NCBI GenBank assembly: GCA_013433145.1
Contig: CM024176.1
Coordinates: 6,868,520 to 6,932,519, forward strand
Direction of reading: 5' to 3'
Source: Ascaris suum
Taxonomy: Eukaryota; Nematoda; Chromadorea; Rhabditida; Ascarididae
DNA length: 64,000 bases
Shown here: piece by piece, positions 12,438 through 27,600 of the stretch
Position numbering within the stretch: the stretch's first letter is position 1
Layout: each line of letters starts with the position of its first letter
The notes under the pieces: model-generated
Told to the model about the DNA's origin: nothing
Database searches by the model: none
The model's input: the letters and a program-made list of their open reading frames with translations, nothing else
Program-made: the position numbers and the translations under genes

Positions 12438-15400
12438 AACATTTCCCCCTCATCAAAGATGTGTGTTTCTATCACCACCATAAATGCGACATCCGAATGT
12501 GTGATTGCCACAAGTGCATAATACATTTGTACGACGACTTTATTTGTCTGCCGGATGAAAATGTACCGCGAGGCAACTTTTTCCAATGCAGCTCCTACCT
12601 ACCCTTCGAGCTCCATCATATTAATTTCAGTTATACGGTCCCGTGACTGACGAAGCAGTCACTCATTTTCGAATCGGACTTTCGATCCTATCTCCACCTC
12701 TGCCACCATACTATCCTCAACAACAAAACTGACCGGCGCGGACACACCGAGGGCATAACAACAGTAACCAACGCAGACATAATGAAGGCATACGGCTAGA
12801 TGTACGCGAGTTCTCTTCTGAACGAACAGAGACAGTTTCAACACATGATTGCCTCTTCGTACACAAGTAACCTTCTGCCTATACGAGTCTTCAACAAACC
12901 GCACAAAAAGAAACCACTGAGAAGATCGAAGTGGGAAATGAAAACGGAAAGAAAGATGCGACAAGGAAGAGTGTAGAGAATAACGAGGACTAGAATCCCC
13001 ATCGGCAGTCGACATTTTGTGCCTCAGACGTCTCAAACATCGCCCTAAAGTAAACGCGTTCCATTCGGTAAGTGTTTCTGGAAAAGTGACTGATTAACGA
13101 AACTTTTCGATGCAAAGTGTACCGTAAACAAGGCCAAACTTGAATGACGCTCTCAGAGTGGACCCGTTCTCACGAGATTGCAATCATTTTGCTCTTTAAA
13201 GTACTGCCATTAAAATTGATAGCACGCACCGATAAGACCAGCTGTTTTTTTCTTATTGTTCTCATTATCAGTACAGCAATCAGCGCTAATCGAATGCAAT
13301 TAACTTTTGGAGAGAGAAAGAATAAAATCCAATCTTCTGTTTGTTCAAAGCACCCCGACCAATAATGCACAGTCGATCACGTCCTCGAACACAACCCTCC
13401 CACTGGCTATCAATTTAAGAACGAATAAAATGTAGAAACCCCCAATCGATCCTTTAGAAAATTACATCGCCCTCCAACTACGACCAAAACTTCGCAAGCT
13501 CTAACTTCCTCCGCTAATCTGAAAACTTTTTTCACCTGGAAAAAAATTCTGGTGGGAATCCAAGACTGGCAATTAAACCGGTAGAATTCACGGCTGCAAC
13601 CAAATTTGCATTCAACAGTAATTACACTTCTTTACTCAAACATTCCCATCCGGTATAGGAAATCGGATTTCTATAAATAGCCGAATATACCATTTTAATA
13701 ATTCGATAATCGCACCTCCTAATCACTAGCACCCGAATTTATTTCATTCACGTTCAATTTCTTCTGCTATCGACATTTCACAGCTGGGTGGTTATAAAAT
13801 CAAGCCATTATCAGAAATTTGATGATGCAAGCCGTAACCTCAACGATTAACAGTCAGGTGAATAGGAACTCGATAAACGCGAAACCGCTTAAAGCCAGAC
13901 ACTGCTAGTTGCCACAGCTATTCCACAAGCTACCGGACTGAAATTTGAACGACTTTGGTGCTAGAAACACCTTAAATGACAAAAAAGTCACCTGAAACTG
14001 GTTCCTCCAGATATTTCTTTGGAGCTAGCTCCTTCGAAGATTGTGGCAGTTGTGTGAACGCAGAAAAGCTTTTCATTCGTTCATTGTTTGTTGAGACTTT
14101 TTAATGCACTACGGTAAACATCCCTCCGAAATACCGAACGATGTAGACCCTCTCTTTTCAGTTGGGTATGGCCTTGCCTATATACGACTAAAGTCATGGA
14201 AAAACCCTCAGCTTTTCTTAAACATTTTCTTGTCATATTTGCCTGTACTTCTATATTTCCCATGTTCACAATACTAGACAACTACTAGACAACTTACATA
14301 TCCCTCTATGCCTCACCATGCTCACAATAGTAGGCCGTCGAAAGAGAGAATAAAACAACTAAAACTTGGCCATCTTTTCATCCCGACTCCATAATGCAAC
14401 AGTTCAAAAACGATAATTACCGATGCATTACTAATACTTCTTGGCGTCAATCTGATATCGAACTGAGTAATATAATGCGCCGAGGGTGGAACCTACCTCG
14501 AAAACACCTATGACAGAAACGCAGTCAAACGTGCTTTAATCTCATGACACATAATACTCATAATATTTATCTCGATGAAAAATACTATCAGGACAACCAG
14601 AAATTAAACATAATCCCCGCAAGCAGCAGTTTTACAGATCAACACTCGAATCGACTGGAAATCAGTGGGACATAACGGATTGCAAATAAATCAGTCGGAC
14701 ATCATTCACTACTTAAATATTTGTTGACCGAACATACGAATATAATACCTACTTATGTTAAATAAAGTGAGGACAGGAAACATTACAGAGTTATCAAAGA
14801 GGGATGACTGGAAAGTAAAGAACGCGAAGCAGTCGCAGAAAGCATCCCGAACCTAGTAATGTGGGAGATGAGTGGAATCATTCCCGAAAAAGCTTCTTTC
14901 TGATTCACTTCTTCAACAAATCACACACCTCCCTATGGAATGTGGCCCCTCTTCAGCAAAACAAAACCTGGCATTACGCAGCAATAGGACTTTATCACCT
15001 CTACTGCCTTAAGTCTAGTATGTCAAATAAGGGAGAATATCCGAAAATACTAATACTTAAGGACGGCAAACTAACAGAAGTAGCAGGTAATAATCCGGTA
15101 ATAAAGGTGAATGTAATAAACAAGTACCACACTAATAAAACATCAGTGCGATAAATTACCGTTGTGAATGAGGACCGCACAATATAAATGACGAGAATGA
15201 ACAGATTTGTACATGAAAGACGATTAAAAACGGCACGTAATCACCTCATAGCAGTACAACTGTCACTAACATCACAAATATTCTATGCAATCATCCACTA
15301 TGAACATAACGCCATAAAAATTTCAGCTATTTATGAAGTTCACCTAATTTTGCAGCAAAGCGCGCCATCTTTTCTTTAACGTCGAGACGGTCATGTCACT

Positions 15401-15666
15401 CCTTTTCACTAATGGTTAGATCTTCAAAAAAAAGAAAGAAAAAAATAAAGAACGGCCAGCGCTTTTTCCGTTCTTCAGTGAAAATACATACACTTGGCGC
15501 AACAGGCAAATACGTCCACGTGTGTGACGTTGCAATGAAAGAGATAAAAAAAGAGCCGAAAGAACAGATAAAGAAAATACTATTCACGTATATTCAAATG
15601 ACAACACGAATGAAAGTTGAGATGAGATCTACGAAAATGTGCAATACGATGAAAAGAACGCGGATT
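12438..15666. other. Intergenic region between NAPE-PLD and CAP-G2
   Basis: Both flanking genes run on the minus strand, so this holds the CAP-G2 3' UTR and the NAPE-PLD promoter. A minus-strand open frame at 12659-13036 has no family resemblance. In another frame of that stretch, a hydrophobic segment starting MGILVLVILYTLPCR could be an upstream membrane-anchor exon of NAPE-PLD, but no splice join can be proved. I see no RNA gene or clear transposon. Confidence 0.4.
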
Positions 15667-18600
15667 TCATTGTCTACACAACTGTATCATACGGTCGTGG
15701 AGCTGACGTGTTTTGATCGGCTCCTCGAGCTCTTCCATTCTTTTGCAGATTGCCTCCATACATGCAGCCCTCTGCGACATATAACGTTCCATCCCGAGCG
15801 TCATTGCACCACCCAGCTGTTCTTTTCCCGGTTTACTCAGAAGCACTAATTGCGTGACGGCGCCGTACCTAAGAAGTCATTATTGAAACAAATATATGAA
15901 TAACTAAACATATATGCAAGGGCTTGCACCATCCTCCACCTTCCTCGCAAATGTAAAATAAAAATGCAGTTATACTAATGATTAGCAAGACGCTGATAAG
16001 CAGGACACAAATTTACATCAACGAAAAATGAGAAATTTAAGAAAGATAAAGATATTTCTCCGATGGTTTTTTACAACGATCCCCCCCCCCCTCCCTTCCT
16101 CCATGCCAAGCTATCATTTCGAGGCAAAAAATTTCCATCTTCGTTTCTCGCTACTCGACTTTTTATGAGATGCGATCCTTAGAACACAAAGGTGCCAACC
16201 ACAGCGACCATTAGAACTTGCTCGATCACAAGTTAATTCCTCATGAACCGACGCATCCAGAATCAAGAAAGATGTTGTTGCACAACTGAACTCCTTATTT
16301 TTTTTCTACAGGCTCCCTCCTTGCCCTCTCCCTCTCGTCCCTGCAATCACCGTGTGACAGCACTACTATCTCCCCTCCTTACCCCTTCGCAATCCCCTAT
16401 GTGAAAATATCACAGTATGTAGAAATAACGCAATAGCCTATCATCATCTCTGAGATTAAGCACTTCATTCGAATTTTATGCACACCACACATTTCAACTT
16501 AAGGGGTGGTCGATAACTAAATTCTTTTTTTAATAACGATATCGGTTGTATTTGATGGGCTGCGACGAACATCTCCCCATAAATCGTTCATTTCCGTCCA
16601 TTAAAATGTAGTCCGCAAAAAAGCATAAACTAACGACTGCAATCTTCCAGCAGGTTACCTAACATGTATGAATAGCCTCTTCACCGAACATCATACAAAC
16701 TAACAGCGAGTGATATTAATCAACAATTCAGCGAATATAAAGCTGAACTATACTATAAGAACTGTTCCCTGTTATAGAAATAATCGCTCCTATTCATTCA
16801 CCCGTCGCATATCCGTGCAAAAAATGTTGTGTACATCTACGCGTATCACCTGAACTTGTGTGCAGAGGATGAAAAAAAGAGAACAAACAATGAAAAGATT
16901 AAACGTGCAAAACCTCATCTTAAATTCATGCATATATAAATGACTGTTTAAAAAACGCACTCCCCCATTCACCAGGAAAATGCCATCGCCTTTGCTCTCC
17001 TCTATTAAATAACAGTCCGTTCCCAATAGAAACACCCCTATTACATACTGCAGAAAAGAAAAAAAATGGAATCACTACCTCAGCGAATAAGGTAATTTAG
17101 AAATGCAAGAAGATCTGCGCAGAAACTCACACATGAAGGACGCCGCTATCGTCGTATCGATCAACTAACGCTTTCGATTTTATCATTGACAACAACACAT
17201 CCATCGTTGCCCTTCAATTTTTGCAAGTATTAACCTAGCTAATGTTTTCTCTCCTTTCAAATCCTCATTACCATCTCACTAATATGAATAATGGAATTCA
17301 TGACTAACTAACTATATTGAAGTTATTCTTTCAGAGACCTATTGAAGTTGCAACTTCAAGTGGCCTAACGAGGTGTGACTTCGGATATGTGTATACTAAT
17401 CCAATACCTACAGAAATGAAAAGCCGCACCTTGAAGACAAAGCATTCAAATGGCCATCATTCTTAGCAGCACAAAATCAGCAACTCTACCGTCATCACAG
17501 ATGAGATACAACAATATTCCTCATTCACTGAGTGCGGAATAAAAAAGTGGTGTGATCCCTCTTTCGATCCTCATTCTTTGCAACCACCTTCAATAATTCT
17601 CTTCCTCCTACCCGAAATATCATATTTATTCACTGTGGAGATATTTGCTTATCTCAAACACTTTGTTTTAATCGTAATGTTACGTAGTTTCTCAGTGCAC
17701 TACTGCAAAGTCGATTCTGTTTCGCTGAGAAGGACCACACACCTATCAACTCCCTACATTCATACAAGCTCAGCTTTAGCAACTGACCTCTTCCATCCTC
17801 AATCGAAGCGGTTCCTACTCATCATTTAATAATCATCGCTCCCTCATCAAATTAGCTTAATATACCAACTACATTACTCATCAGTACACAACTCCTACAC
17901 AAGCAGATCAGTCACCGACGCAGCATACAAACTAGCAGGTGCAGCTTTTCGTGTCTTCAACCGAATAATCGTTACGCATTTATTTAAATAGAGATCTTTT
18001 GCATGCGTCACTTCTGACGACCGGAAAGTACCTGCCCGCAGATCGGCACAAACATCCGGAATTTAAATACTTCTCAAAATCACATCTCCGAGTTTTTCCT
18101 TCAAATTTTATTGAACTTCAAACCACACTGCCCACGATGAAAGTTTCTCTACGAAACTACTACGAACAATGGCAAAAGATAAAGTCAGTGCCAGCTTTCA
18201 AAGAATCAGAAAACGTGCCTTCTAGTTTAACCATCAATGCGGCTTCGTTTGAGCAATTTTGTGATAGATTATTCTCCAACAACATTCCCTCCCTTTCCCA
18301 TAAATCGTCAAACAATTAGTAACGTGCCCAAACAGGAACTTCACATGAGTAATAAGCAAGCACCGACAGCAAAGTAACACAACAATCTCTCCCACACATA
18401 ACACACTCAAACTACGAATCATTCTGGCCGCCTTAATTGACCGTTGCGCCCAGTAATATCTTATTATGCCCAATTAGCACTACGACATTGCTGTTTCTCT
18501 CTAACACTGCCGACAAGTATTTCTCCCTCAAAATACAAGTCAATAAGCTCATGAACGAAATTCTGTATATCAGCGGGCTAATAAATTATTAGACTAACAG

Positions 18601-21600
18601 TTAATAAACTGAAAGTCGCCGAAGAAAAGTGAGAAAACTAACGAATGAATCAGTGGACTTTTCACGGCGATTCTTTGCAGCAATAACTCCACCAATCGGG
18701 GAACTATAAAACCGTGATCTTGAGGATCTACTATATCCAACTCCTGAAAGGATATGCATGACAAACTCATTACGGTTATCCGGTCACAAGAACGGGATAG
18801 ACCCTACCTGCTAGAATAGAATCCCCTCAAACGGAGAGGAAATAAATGCTTTTCACTCAAACGCAATACCCCTCCAGGGTTTGGCAAATTAGGCTCGTTA
18901 AACACCCTCAATACTGTATCCCTTTAGAACATCATAACTTGCTGAAGAGCCTTTTGATTGCACTTGCAGACGCAGTGCCCAACACGTTACCAATATTATT
19001 AATAACCTAATTAACGAACAAATTTGTCAAGCGCCAGCACACGCCATTGAGGAGCAATGAACTCTCTAGATGGAGTTTCACCCTATTCCCTTCTTCTAGC
19101 TGTCGATGTTCTTTCTTCCGTCAAGTCACCCATCTCTGCCTCCACCCCTCCCCCCCCCCAAAAAAAAAAACCTCGAAATATCGTCCACACAACTGACCTA
19201 TTATAACTCAGACCGCCAGTAAGTAGAATCAAGAAAACTGCAGCAGTGCGGAAAACAAACTGCTTGCATAAGCAATAATAAAAATGAAGGAAACAACTAA
19301 CATTTTCGTTAATTTGCATAAGCACTGGAACAGTGGCAGAAATAATACATTTGGCGTATTCGATAACCGCATTCTGCGAGAGTCTTCCTTGCTCCTTCAA
19401 TACTCTCACTAGAGACAAGAACGCTTCCGAGCAACCCTGTAAATGCATTACGTGATGTAATACCTTTACTTTCAAATGAATACCTGCCCCTTTGCCCGGT
19501 ATACCGTCGAAACGACCACAATCATCTCCTTCCCTTATGTTCCTCTTTTAATGAAAAAATCGTTGGTTAAAACGGTGGTGCCAGTTAAATGAGTGAATAC
19601 TCAATACTGCACTGTCGATATTCGTTTCTTTTACAGTTTCACAACTTTTGCTCTTTTGCTTTGCAATAGATATGTGGCACAGGTGATGTAGAACAAAAAA
19701 ACCTGGAGATGGGACTCGAACTCACCAGTAACAGCCTTCGAACTTCGAGTTTTTTAGATCCACTGTTACTACCCCGGAACAAAGCCATATTGCCCTCATA
19801 TCCATATAATTCCCCTTTAGTTAAGGTGAGGAAGTCACAGCTTATAACAACCGAATTCTTTACATTCCACAGGTCAACCCACATATAAATTCGGCAATAC
19901 TTATAGCACTAAAAATTGCAAGCACCGCTGTTCTTTCCAAGTGAATGACGAAGCAATAATGGTTAAATATTCCCCTATTGCTTCGTCACATCAATGCAAG
20001 CAAAACATCAAAAATTATGCTCCTTGCAGAGCTGTTATCTCGTGTATCCACGAATATATTTCCCAACATGATGCTGAACCTTAACGTTGCAAGCCTCAGG
20101 TTCTCACATCACAAAGCATTCCCACTTCTAAACTGAAGTTATTTGAAGATTCATACGATATCCTTATTTAACGCTTCGGCTGAAATGGCACATTGGATTC
20201 GAAAGTTTGCTGAGTCAGAAGGCATAAAATCAGGATCGGTCCAAAATTGGATGGCGTCGAATACTGTGGTCGCTGACCAATCCAGGCGACCACTGATAAA
20301 GGATCACAATCATTCAAATATTCGCATCTAAACCGAAAATAAAAAAGTGCGTCGATACAAGTTTCAAAATAAAGCAACCACCTTCATATCGAAATCGTCA
20401 TCGTCGATACGTTCGCTCATCCACAAAAGACACGAACGTGTCAATGGCACTATCGTCTCCAGTACCAATTCCTCATCGTCGCGATCATCCTTTAAAAAAT
20501 CTGTCTGCGCTCAAAGATTATCTCATCGACTGGTCTCCCCTGCTGGAACCCGCCTCACTTTTCCCTCAACCAATTTTATTTCGAAGCCCCTACACAATGA
20601 TCGCGTTTATTCTTGAGTTTACCTATCTCAAACACATCACCAATTGCAAAGACCAACTTTCCAAGTCAAAGGAGTAAATAGACAGTAAACTCATTGAGAA
20701 AGGCGCTTACATCAGCAAAGAGAATTTCAGATGTTCGGTATCCTTCAATTCCAAGAACTTATTTATATCCAACATACCCCTTAACGCTCGGCAGTGATTA
20801 TATTAGGGTTTATCCTATTGAGATAAAAATAGGTATATGAGATCTTTCCGAATGAAGAACCAAACTGAACTTCATGCCTAAAGATTTCTTCCGGAAGATG
20901 CTGGAAGAAGATATGGACGGATAAGCAGACAGAGAGATGTCACACTGCACCGTGAATCGCAATGGAAAAAGAATGAAAAAGCACCAACCGCCGCTCTACA
21001 AAGATTTTTCAATGTTTTCAACACTGAGGTGATGAAAACTGCCGGCGTTTCCTTGCTAGCGAGAACGACGGCACTATCCGCCACTGTTCTTTTGAAGCGC
21101 GCCGAATGCGGATATGACTCCACATGATAGCTAAACAACCGTAATGCATTCTGCAAATACAAACTCATTACAACTTTTCCCTCTTAAAAAAGACCACTGA
21201 ATTCAGGCGTATGAGGAAATTTGAATATGCAAATTTCGCATATTTAATGCACCTCATAAAGATGAACAATGAAGTCAGCTTTTGAAAATAACAAATTTGT
21301 CTGATATATCAAATAGGATTCAGATTTCAATAATACTGTTCTATCGAGTTCCTCTAACTTTAAGCTGTTTTGTAGGGATACAATAAAAAATGATGACCCC
21401 CATTAAATAAAGTCTTTGTTCATTTAAGCGTAGCAGCGAAGAATCCTCCCACGTATATGCTCCGAAAAGGTCAGAAACTCTCCTAACAATGCATAACTTC
21501 AGCTGAGTTAAAATTAATGCCCTGTCATACCAATCAGTAGTATTAAATGCGAAAATGAGATTTTTTTCCCTAAACTGAAATATTCTGGATCGTCAAATGA

Positions 21601-24600
21601 AGATATATTTGACAGGAGGATCGATATACAGCAAAGACTGCCATTCAACAAAGACAAAGAGGAGTTCATTAAATACTACGGCATTGAGCATATACCTGTA
21701 TGTGAGTGAAAAAAAGGTCAAACTTGGCATTGAACAATTGAAAAACGTGAAATACCTGACAGAAGTTGACGAGGAACATTGCTTCATCCGGTTCGTTGCG
21801 TGACACCAACTTAGCCATCATTGTATCAACGATCCAAGCTGCGTCCTCTTCAAGCAATTCCTCCATTTGACGACGTTTCTCCTCATCTCTCTAGAAAATA
21901 TTTAATCGTCTCATCGATCGACCATAACAATTTATCTCATGAGAGTGGAACTATAATTACTTAGGTTCCGTTATGTTGAAGTCCTACCACATTAATTTCT
22001 AAGATTCATTTCAGCTCATTTTCATATTTTATTAGTGTTGCATATCTTTAATTATTTCTTTAACTACCTGAATTAGTGTGAATACAACACAATCAAAAAT
22101 ATTCGAAAGGAAGTTACAGGAAACAGATGCAACAACGGACATACCTTTAAACACGTGGAAGAAGCGGAAGGTGGAGAGGTTGGGTGTGGGGGGGGGGGGG
22201 GGGGGGGGGGAGGGAGTATGCAGAATAAGCTTAGGAAGATGAGAAGCTTTTCTCCTCTACAACAAGCAAAACGAGGAATGCGAAATACACCTCCGCTAAG
22301 GGGTCGGTCCAAACGTCCAGACTAATAAAATGCAATCCGATCTATTCGTTCGGACTTGCACTGAAACGCTCAATGCTGCTTAAATTTGCACTCTCCACAA
22401 CATCTCATCCTCAAGCTATAACCGCTTTAAAGTGATTTTTGCTCGTATAGCCCTCCCCTCCTTCCCTTGCCACTCAGAAACGTTGAGGAAGGGATATACA
22501 AGCCGAGTTGTTTCAAATAAACCATAGGGTATCAACAGTTTAACACATTACACAGTCAACGTCAGGTGTATAGAGAGGTGGGGAAGAGGAGGGGGAAGGG
22601 GGGGGGAAGCAGGAAGGAGAGACCAGAGGTAAGAATCATTTTCTCACAAACTTTCCTCTCCAACCGGGTTTAAGCTAGCTAAAGTTTTAAAAAATGCGAT
22701 TATCTCTAGTGACGAACAAATCACAGTCGGCTTTTATAGATGACAAAACATCGATAGGTAATTTCCTGCCCGAACCGAACACCAGCTCCTATCGAATGTC
22801 TTCAGTCGACAACCGTCGACACTCCTAAGACTCATTCGACCTCGACCGGATGTCGGTTGCAAGACAATACCTCAGACTGCTTATTAATCGAAGAGAATTT
22901 GGACTGGTTGGCATGTATCTAATTCCTCTCTCACAACATTCCACTTTCCGAACATTACTAATTTCTCATTCCTTCTCTCAAAATTAGGCACTGTTTCCGG
23001 AAACGGCACTGCCTATTGCCTGACCTACCACACAAATTCTAAGCACTCAACTGATAAGTTGCTCAGATAATGAAGCTAGTAAGCGACTTCTCTCTAGCAA
23101 CAATAAATTGGACTCAATGTAATTTACAACACCCTACGGCTTCGAAACATTCACTCACCAGAGTATTCAAAATAATAATAGAAAGTGCGTGCCGAATTTC
23201 GTATGCTCGAAGGATATCCCCAACAGGTATCTGTTGGCAGCGATCCTTGAAAACATTTCCGGAGGTGTCATCAAGCTTTGCCTCGATTAGGTTGTTTAGT
23301 GGCAACAAGGCCTGAAATCTTTTATTATTCACTTAGCAATACACAATTCCTTTTACTATTTGTTTCTGAATGCATATTTTAGACGACCCTTAACCTCAAA
23401 GGCACCAACAAATTTTGCGGCATGGTCGAACCTCAGTCCAGTTTCGATCCTAGTATGGTTACCACGCAAGCAGTGGTGAGCGAGAACTATATCGCCGGTG
23501 CAACGTCTAAAGTTCGAATCCCCGATTCCATTTCCATCGTCATATACGCAACTCGAAACGCAATACAATGTGCTAATACGATATTCACAGGTGACTCGAT
23601 CCCCTTCTCCATAAAACATATAAATATGAATAAAAAGCAAACGACTGTCAACTTACGGCATGAAACATTTCCGTGTAGGTGTAGTGATTGGCTATCAGAT
23701 TTTGCTGCATAGTGGGGCTTTTCAGAACTAATTCCAAATACTGTAACGCCTGAAATCAAAAAACTCAGCGACGTAAGCGCTTTTAATCTTCAGTAAAGAC
23801 GTTCCGTCTACAAATGTGCAGTGTCACAGGGAAAGCTAGGGGGGGGGGGGGGAGGGAGGTGTGGAGTGAAATACTCTGACTTTTCGACTTCGATTTTGTG
23901 AGACCAATTTAAGAAAAAAGTTCCTTTATACTGAGGTCTAGTCGAAAATACGGGCGGAGGCGGTCTGAATTGTAACTGTAACTAAACAGCGGACAAAATC
24001 TTACCATTTTAATTTTATCTCTGTTGAACTTGGAGATTTCTGATTACATCCCGTCCCCGTTCAATCCACATGTTGTTATTTTAATTTCATTCCCGACCAA
24101 TCCGAATTCTCCAAGAAAAGCTATTGCGGCACAGCACAACGCTTCAATTATACGCCTTGTCATTTCGAACACGATTCTATTTGACGTGGCCGAAACAGGT
24201 GGGACTCTAATCAGAGATCACAATGTCATCAGTACTTTGAATTATATTTCGCACCTAGGAAGTTAAGTGAGTCACAAACATATCACACATGCAACTGCCA
24301 AAAGGCAAGAAACTGCAAGAAAGAAACTATCTTTGTTGTCTCATCGATGGAACTGTACGGAGTCTGATACGCTGGAACAAACAAGCGGAGTTCTTTGTTG
24401 CTCAATTTCTGCACCCCCCCCCCCCTCCTCGGATCTTTGGAAAATAATGCTTAACTAAAAAGTTCTAAAACCGCTACGAGTAGACAGATTATAAAACGAA
24501 ATCAAATTAAAGGTCAAATGTCACTAAACTCAAAGCATCCAAACCGCTCGAACGAAGCTAAAATAATGCATGTCGCAAAATTTGTAGCATTAATTCAATA

Positions 24601-27600
24601 CACGGCCACGCTGATTAACACTCATTAAGTATAACATTATCCAAAGCTCTTATCTATAATATTCAAAATCGCAAACAATTATGGGCACAACTATCTTTAC
24701 GTAAAACCTACTCGCAAGAAGCACAGCATATGTAATGAGTCGCAGTATCAAATAGACAGCCATACGCGCCTTTCTCTCTCAAATCCCCTTTCCTCCATAT
24801 CACTTCGAACCATAACATTGCATTGTTGCTGGCTCCTTTTAATTTTGCAGAGTGCAAAAACTGATGGAAGATTTATTCGTTAAAACTTTGTAGGCGCAGA
24901 TCCAACAAAACGAGACAGCGATGTTTGATCACGTCTCCATGCAAAACTCTCCTGTGAAAATCCTCCAACGTCCCTCCTCATTAAAAACCCTAAATTCAAA
25001 TCTAACTCTTCGACTAACGTGTGAAAACACTCCCTCCCGATATTACCTCAATAAAACGTGCATAAACATACCCGGCTGAGGCTGTACTTCCGGCTGCAAT
25101 TCCTTCTCTTCGATTGTTTAATCGACATTCGAGATCCGTTTGTTAGAGAAGCAATTGTATGCAACCCTAGAAGACCGAAAATATGCAGATATACCGACAG
25201 AATCGTTTCATGCTTTTGCATTGGCACCGTTGTGGATACCCCTTTGCAACAAAAAAATGGAAGTCTATTGATTGAATCCTCAATAACGAGTCGATATTCA
25301 AGTTTGTCACGGTGTCGGCTACATAAATGTGCTAGTCGATCCGCATTAACGAAGTTACGAGTCATCAAAAAATTCAAGTCTGCGGCAATCTACAAAGTTG
25401 AGCATAATGGCGCCCTCGATGAATAATTATTAATGCCGCACAAAACAACTCATCTTTCTCACAAGTGCAAAATTGGTCAAGAGCAGCACTTGGCGGATAT
25501 GAACAGAATGGTAAACATTCATTCAGTTGAGACTTTTTAGCACAGCTGTACGGCAATGTTTCCGAGAAATTCAACAAATTGGTCCAACTGGCAATCACAA
25601 CATTAGAGGGCTTAACACAAAACAATCGTATTTTCATTGAAGCCATTTACAGCAATACCTGTAAGCACAATCTGATGACGACCCCTGCACCCCTAATGGA
25701 TGGAGAGAGGGGTGGAGGAACAGCGAGCAACGGATAGGTAAGGTACATCGACTCCGTTGATAAGGATGAAAAATTTCCATCTCTCCATGACGTCAAATCC
25801 GTTAGAATGCCTCAAGGCTAAGTGTGTTGAAGAAGAGGATATATCGAGTTCATCTAACCAGCAACACCGCTGACCAGCTAAGCAGATTAACAACTAAAGG
25901 TGCAGACTGGTCAGAACAAAAGGAGCCAGAGATACCTGAAGCTCATTTTCACAGGTGACCATTCATGTTTCCAGTTCATTTCATGACCTAGCTGTTCGCA
26001 TCAAGCATTACCACTGATGAATAAAACCAATCATTATTGACTTAAAATAAAAACAACTAAGGAAGACAAACCTGAGTACACAAAATCAAGTATAGAGGAG
26101 AACTGCCAACTAGAAGCAACTTCCAAATAAGGCAGCAAGCGCGACTCATCGATCGGCTCGCCGGATAAGAGCTCCCGCAGAATGACGACGCTCACATCCG
26201 TCTGCTCACTTAATGCACTCCCGAGCGCCATGATCGATTCGATTATTGAGCTGTTCTAAAGCAGATCCCTAAACCAACCGCTATCCAAATGATTACATAG
26301 AAAAGAGAAATGAGCAAAGATTATTCTTCAGTACGCCCCCGTCAGTCTCAGATTATTTTTTTAGAATTCCTTACAAAGAAATTACTTTGGAATGAAGAGT
26401 CTTTATCGAAAGAAGCTGTTTTGGTGAACACCGAGTCTACGACTTCAGATAGAGAAGCCGAACTCATGCAGTGGCATTTCAATTTCAAGTATTCGCGAAC
26501 ATAAATGACAACGCCTAGCACCAAGGACACAAACACCTGCAATAATGCTTCAGCCTACATATGAACCATCTCGCACCTCGAATCAACCCCGTTCTGCCCT
26601 GTTCGGTCTAGTGTTCCCCAGCCTGGATAAAGACATCATCCTGCCGAACTTCAGGCAAGCTGGAATATAAGTTCGTCCTCGAAGCAAACTGTTATCGACA
26701 AAGAATTTCTCCGCTAATTAGTTGTGCAATCGAATACTAAAGCTCTTAAAATGAAAATGCGTAATAACTGAAGCAATACGTACGACGAACCTTGAAGCCA
26801 GTGAAGAGCATCTTGAACAACTTTGAAAGGATATTAGTTGTACGTATCCTCTCGGTTTTTAGGCTATCACCCTGGATCCGTTTTCGTAACGCCATCCACA
26901 TAACGACTAGACATTCGAGCAATAGAGCACATGCGCGCCACTGCTGTGCCCCCTCGCTCTCATCCTCTGAAAATATGATCGCAAATGAAAGACAAAGAAA
27001 GGGTCTGCTGTATCCTGCAGCCTTTTACCAAAATGACACCAATCTGTTCGAGACCAAGCAGCACCCGTCCTGTGGATAAGAAATGATCACTTTTCATTTA
27101 GGGCAAACACTCTTCCAGCAGCAAAACTACTGACTCTCTCCTTCCTCCCCTCAAAAACAATTTCGTTCCTAGTCGCAGCACTACCCACACTACTTGCGAG
27201 TAATAAAGCATCATATCCACATTATTATACAGCTACCTACTTTCATCTGCATCGATAACAAGTGGCGCTGCAGACGCACTACTCGACGTCACTGAAAGGC
27301 TTAAATCACCGATACTTGTTGACGATGCATTGGGACTGCTCAACGGACGCAGCATTTTGCACAGTGCGATCGCTAGCATTTGCACATGCTCTACTGAAAA
27401 AAAAAGAAAAGAGAAGAACATTACTTAGTGACGAATTATAATCATCAAAATGATTTCACGATTCGAATAAGGCTGGTAGAAAGAACATTTTATCTCGGAT
27501 TTGAACCTGCATCACCGAGCTCCTGCTCCATCACTCTGGCCATTAAAACTTAACGAGTTCACCTTCAATCCTAATACTCGCGTTTTACACAGAACAATAT

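Noticed and set aside
12221..12646. Plus and minus ORFs overlapping NAPE-PLD exon 1
   Set aside because: Shadows of the true exon in other frames; the NAPE-PLD frame matches the family throughout.
15412..15849. Plus-strand 145-codon ORF
   Set aside because: Largely antisense to the CAP-G2 terminal exon (15667-15868), which has the family match and consistent phase.
20168..20377. Minus ORF considered as a CAP-G2 exon
   Set aside because: The flanking exons at 20989 and 19436 already join in phase 0, and this ORF does not resemble the protein.
25374..25893. Minus ORFs at 25374-25646 and 25693-25893 as CAP-G2 exons
   Set aside because: No family match. The nearby frame at 25240-25379 fits by phase and helical pattern instead.
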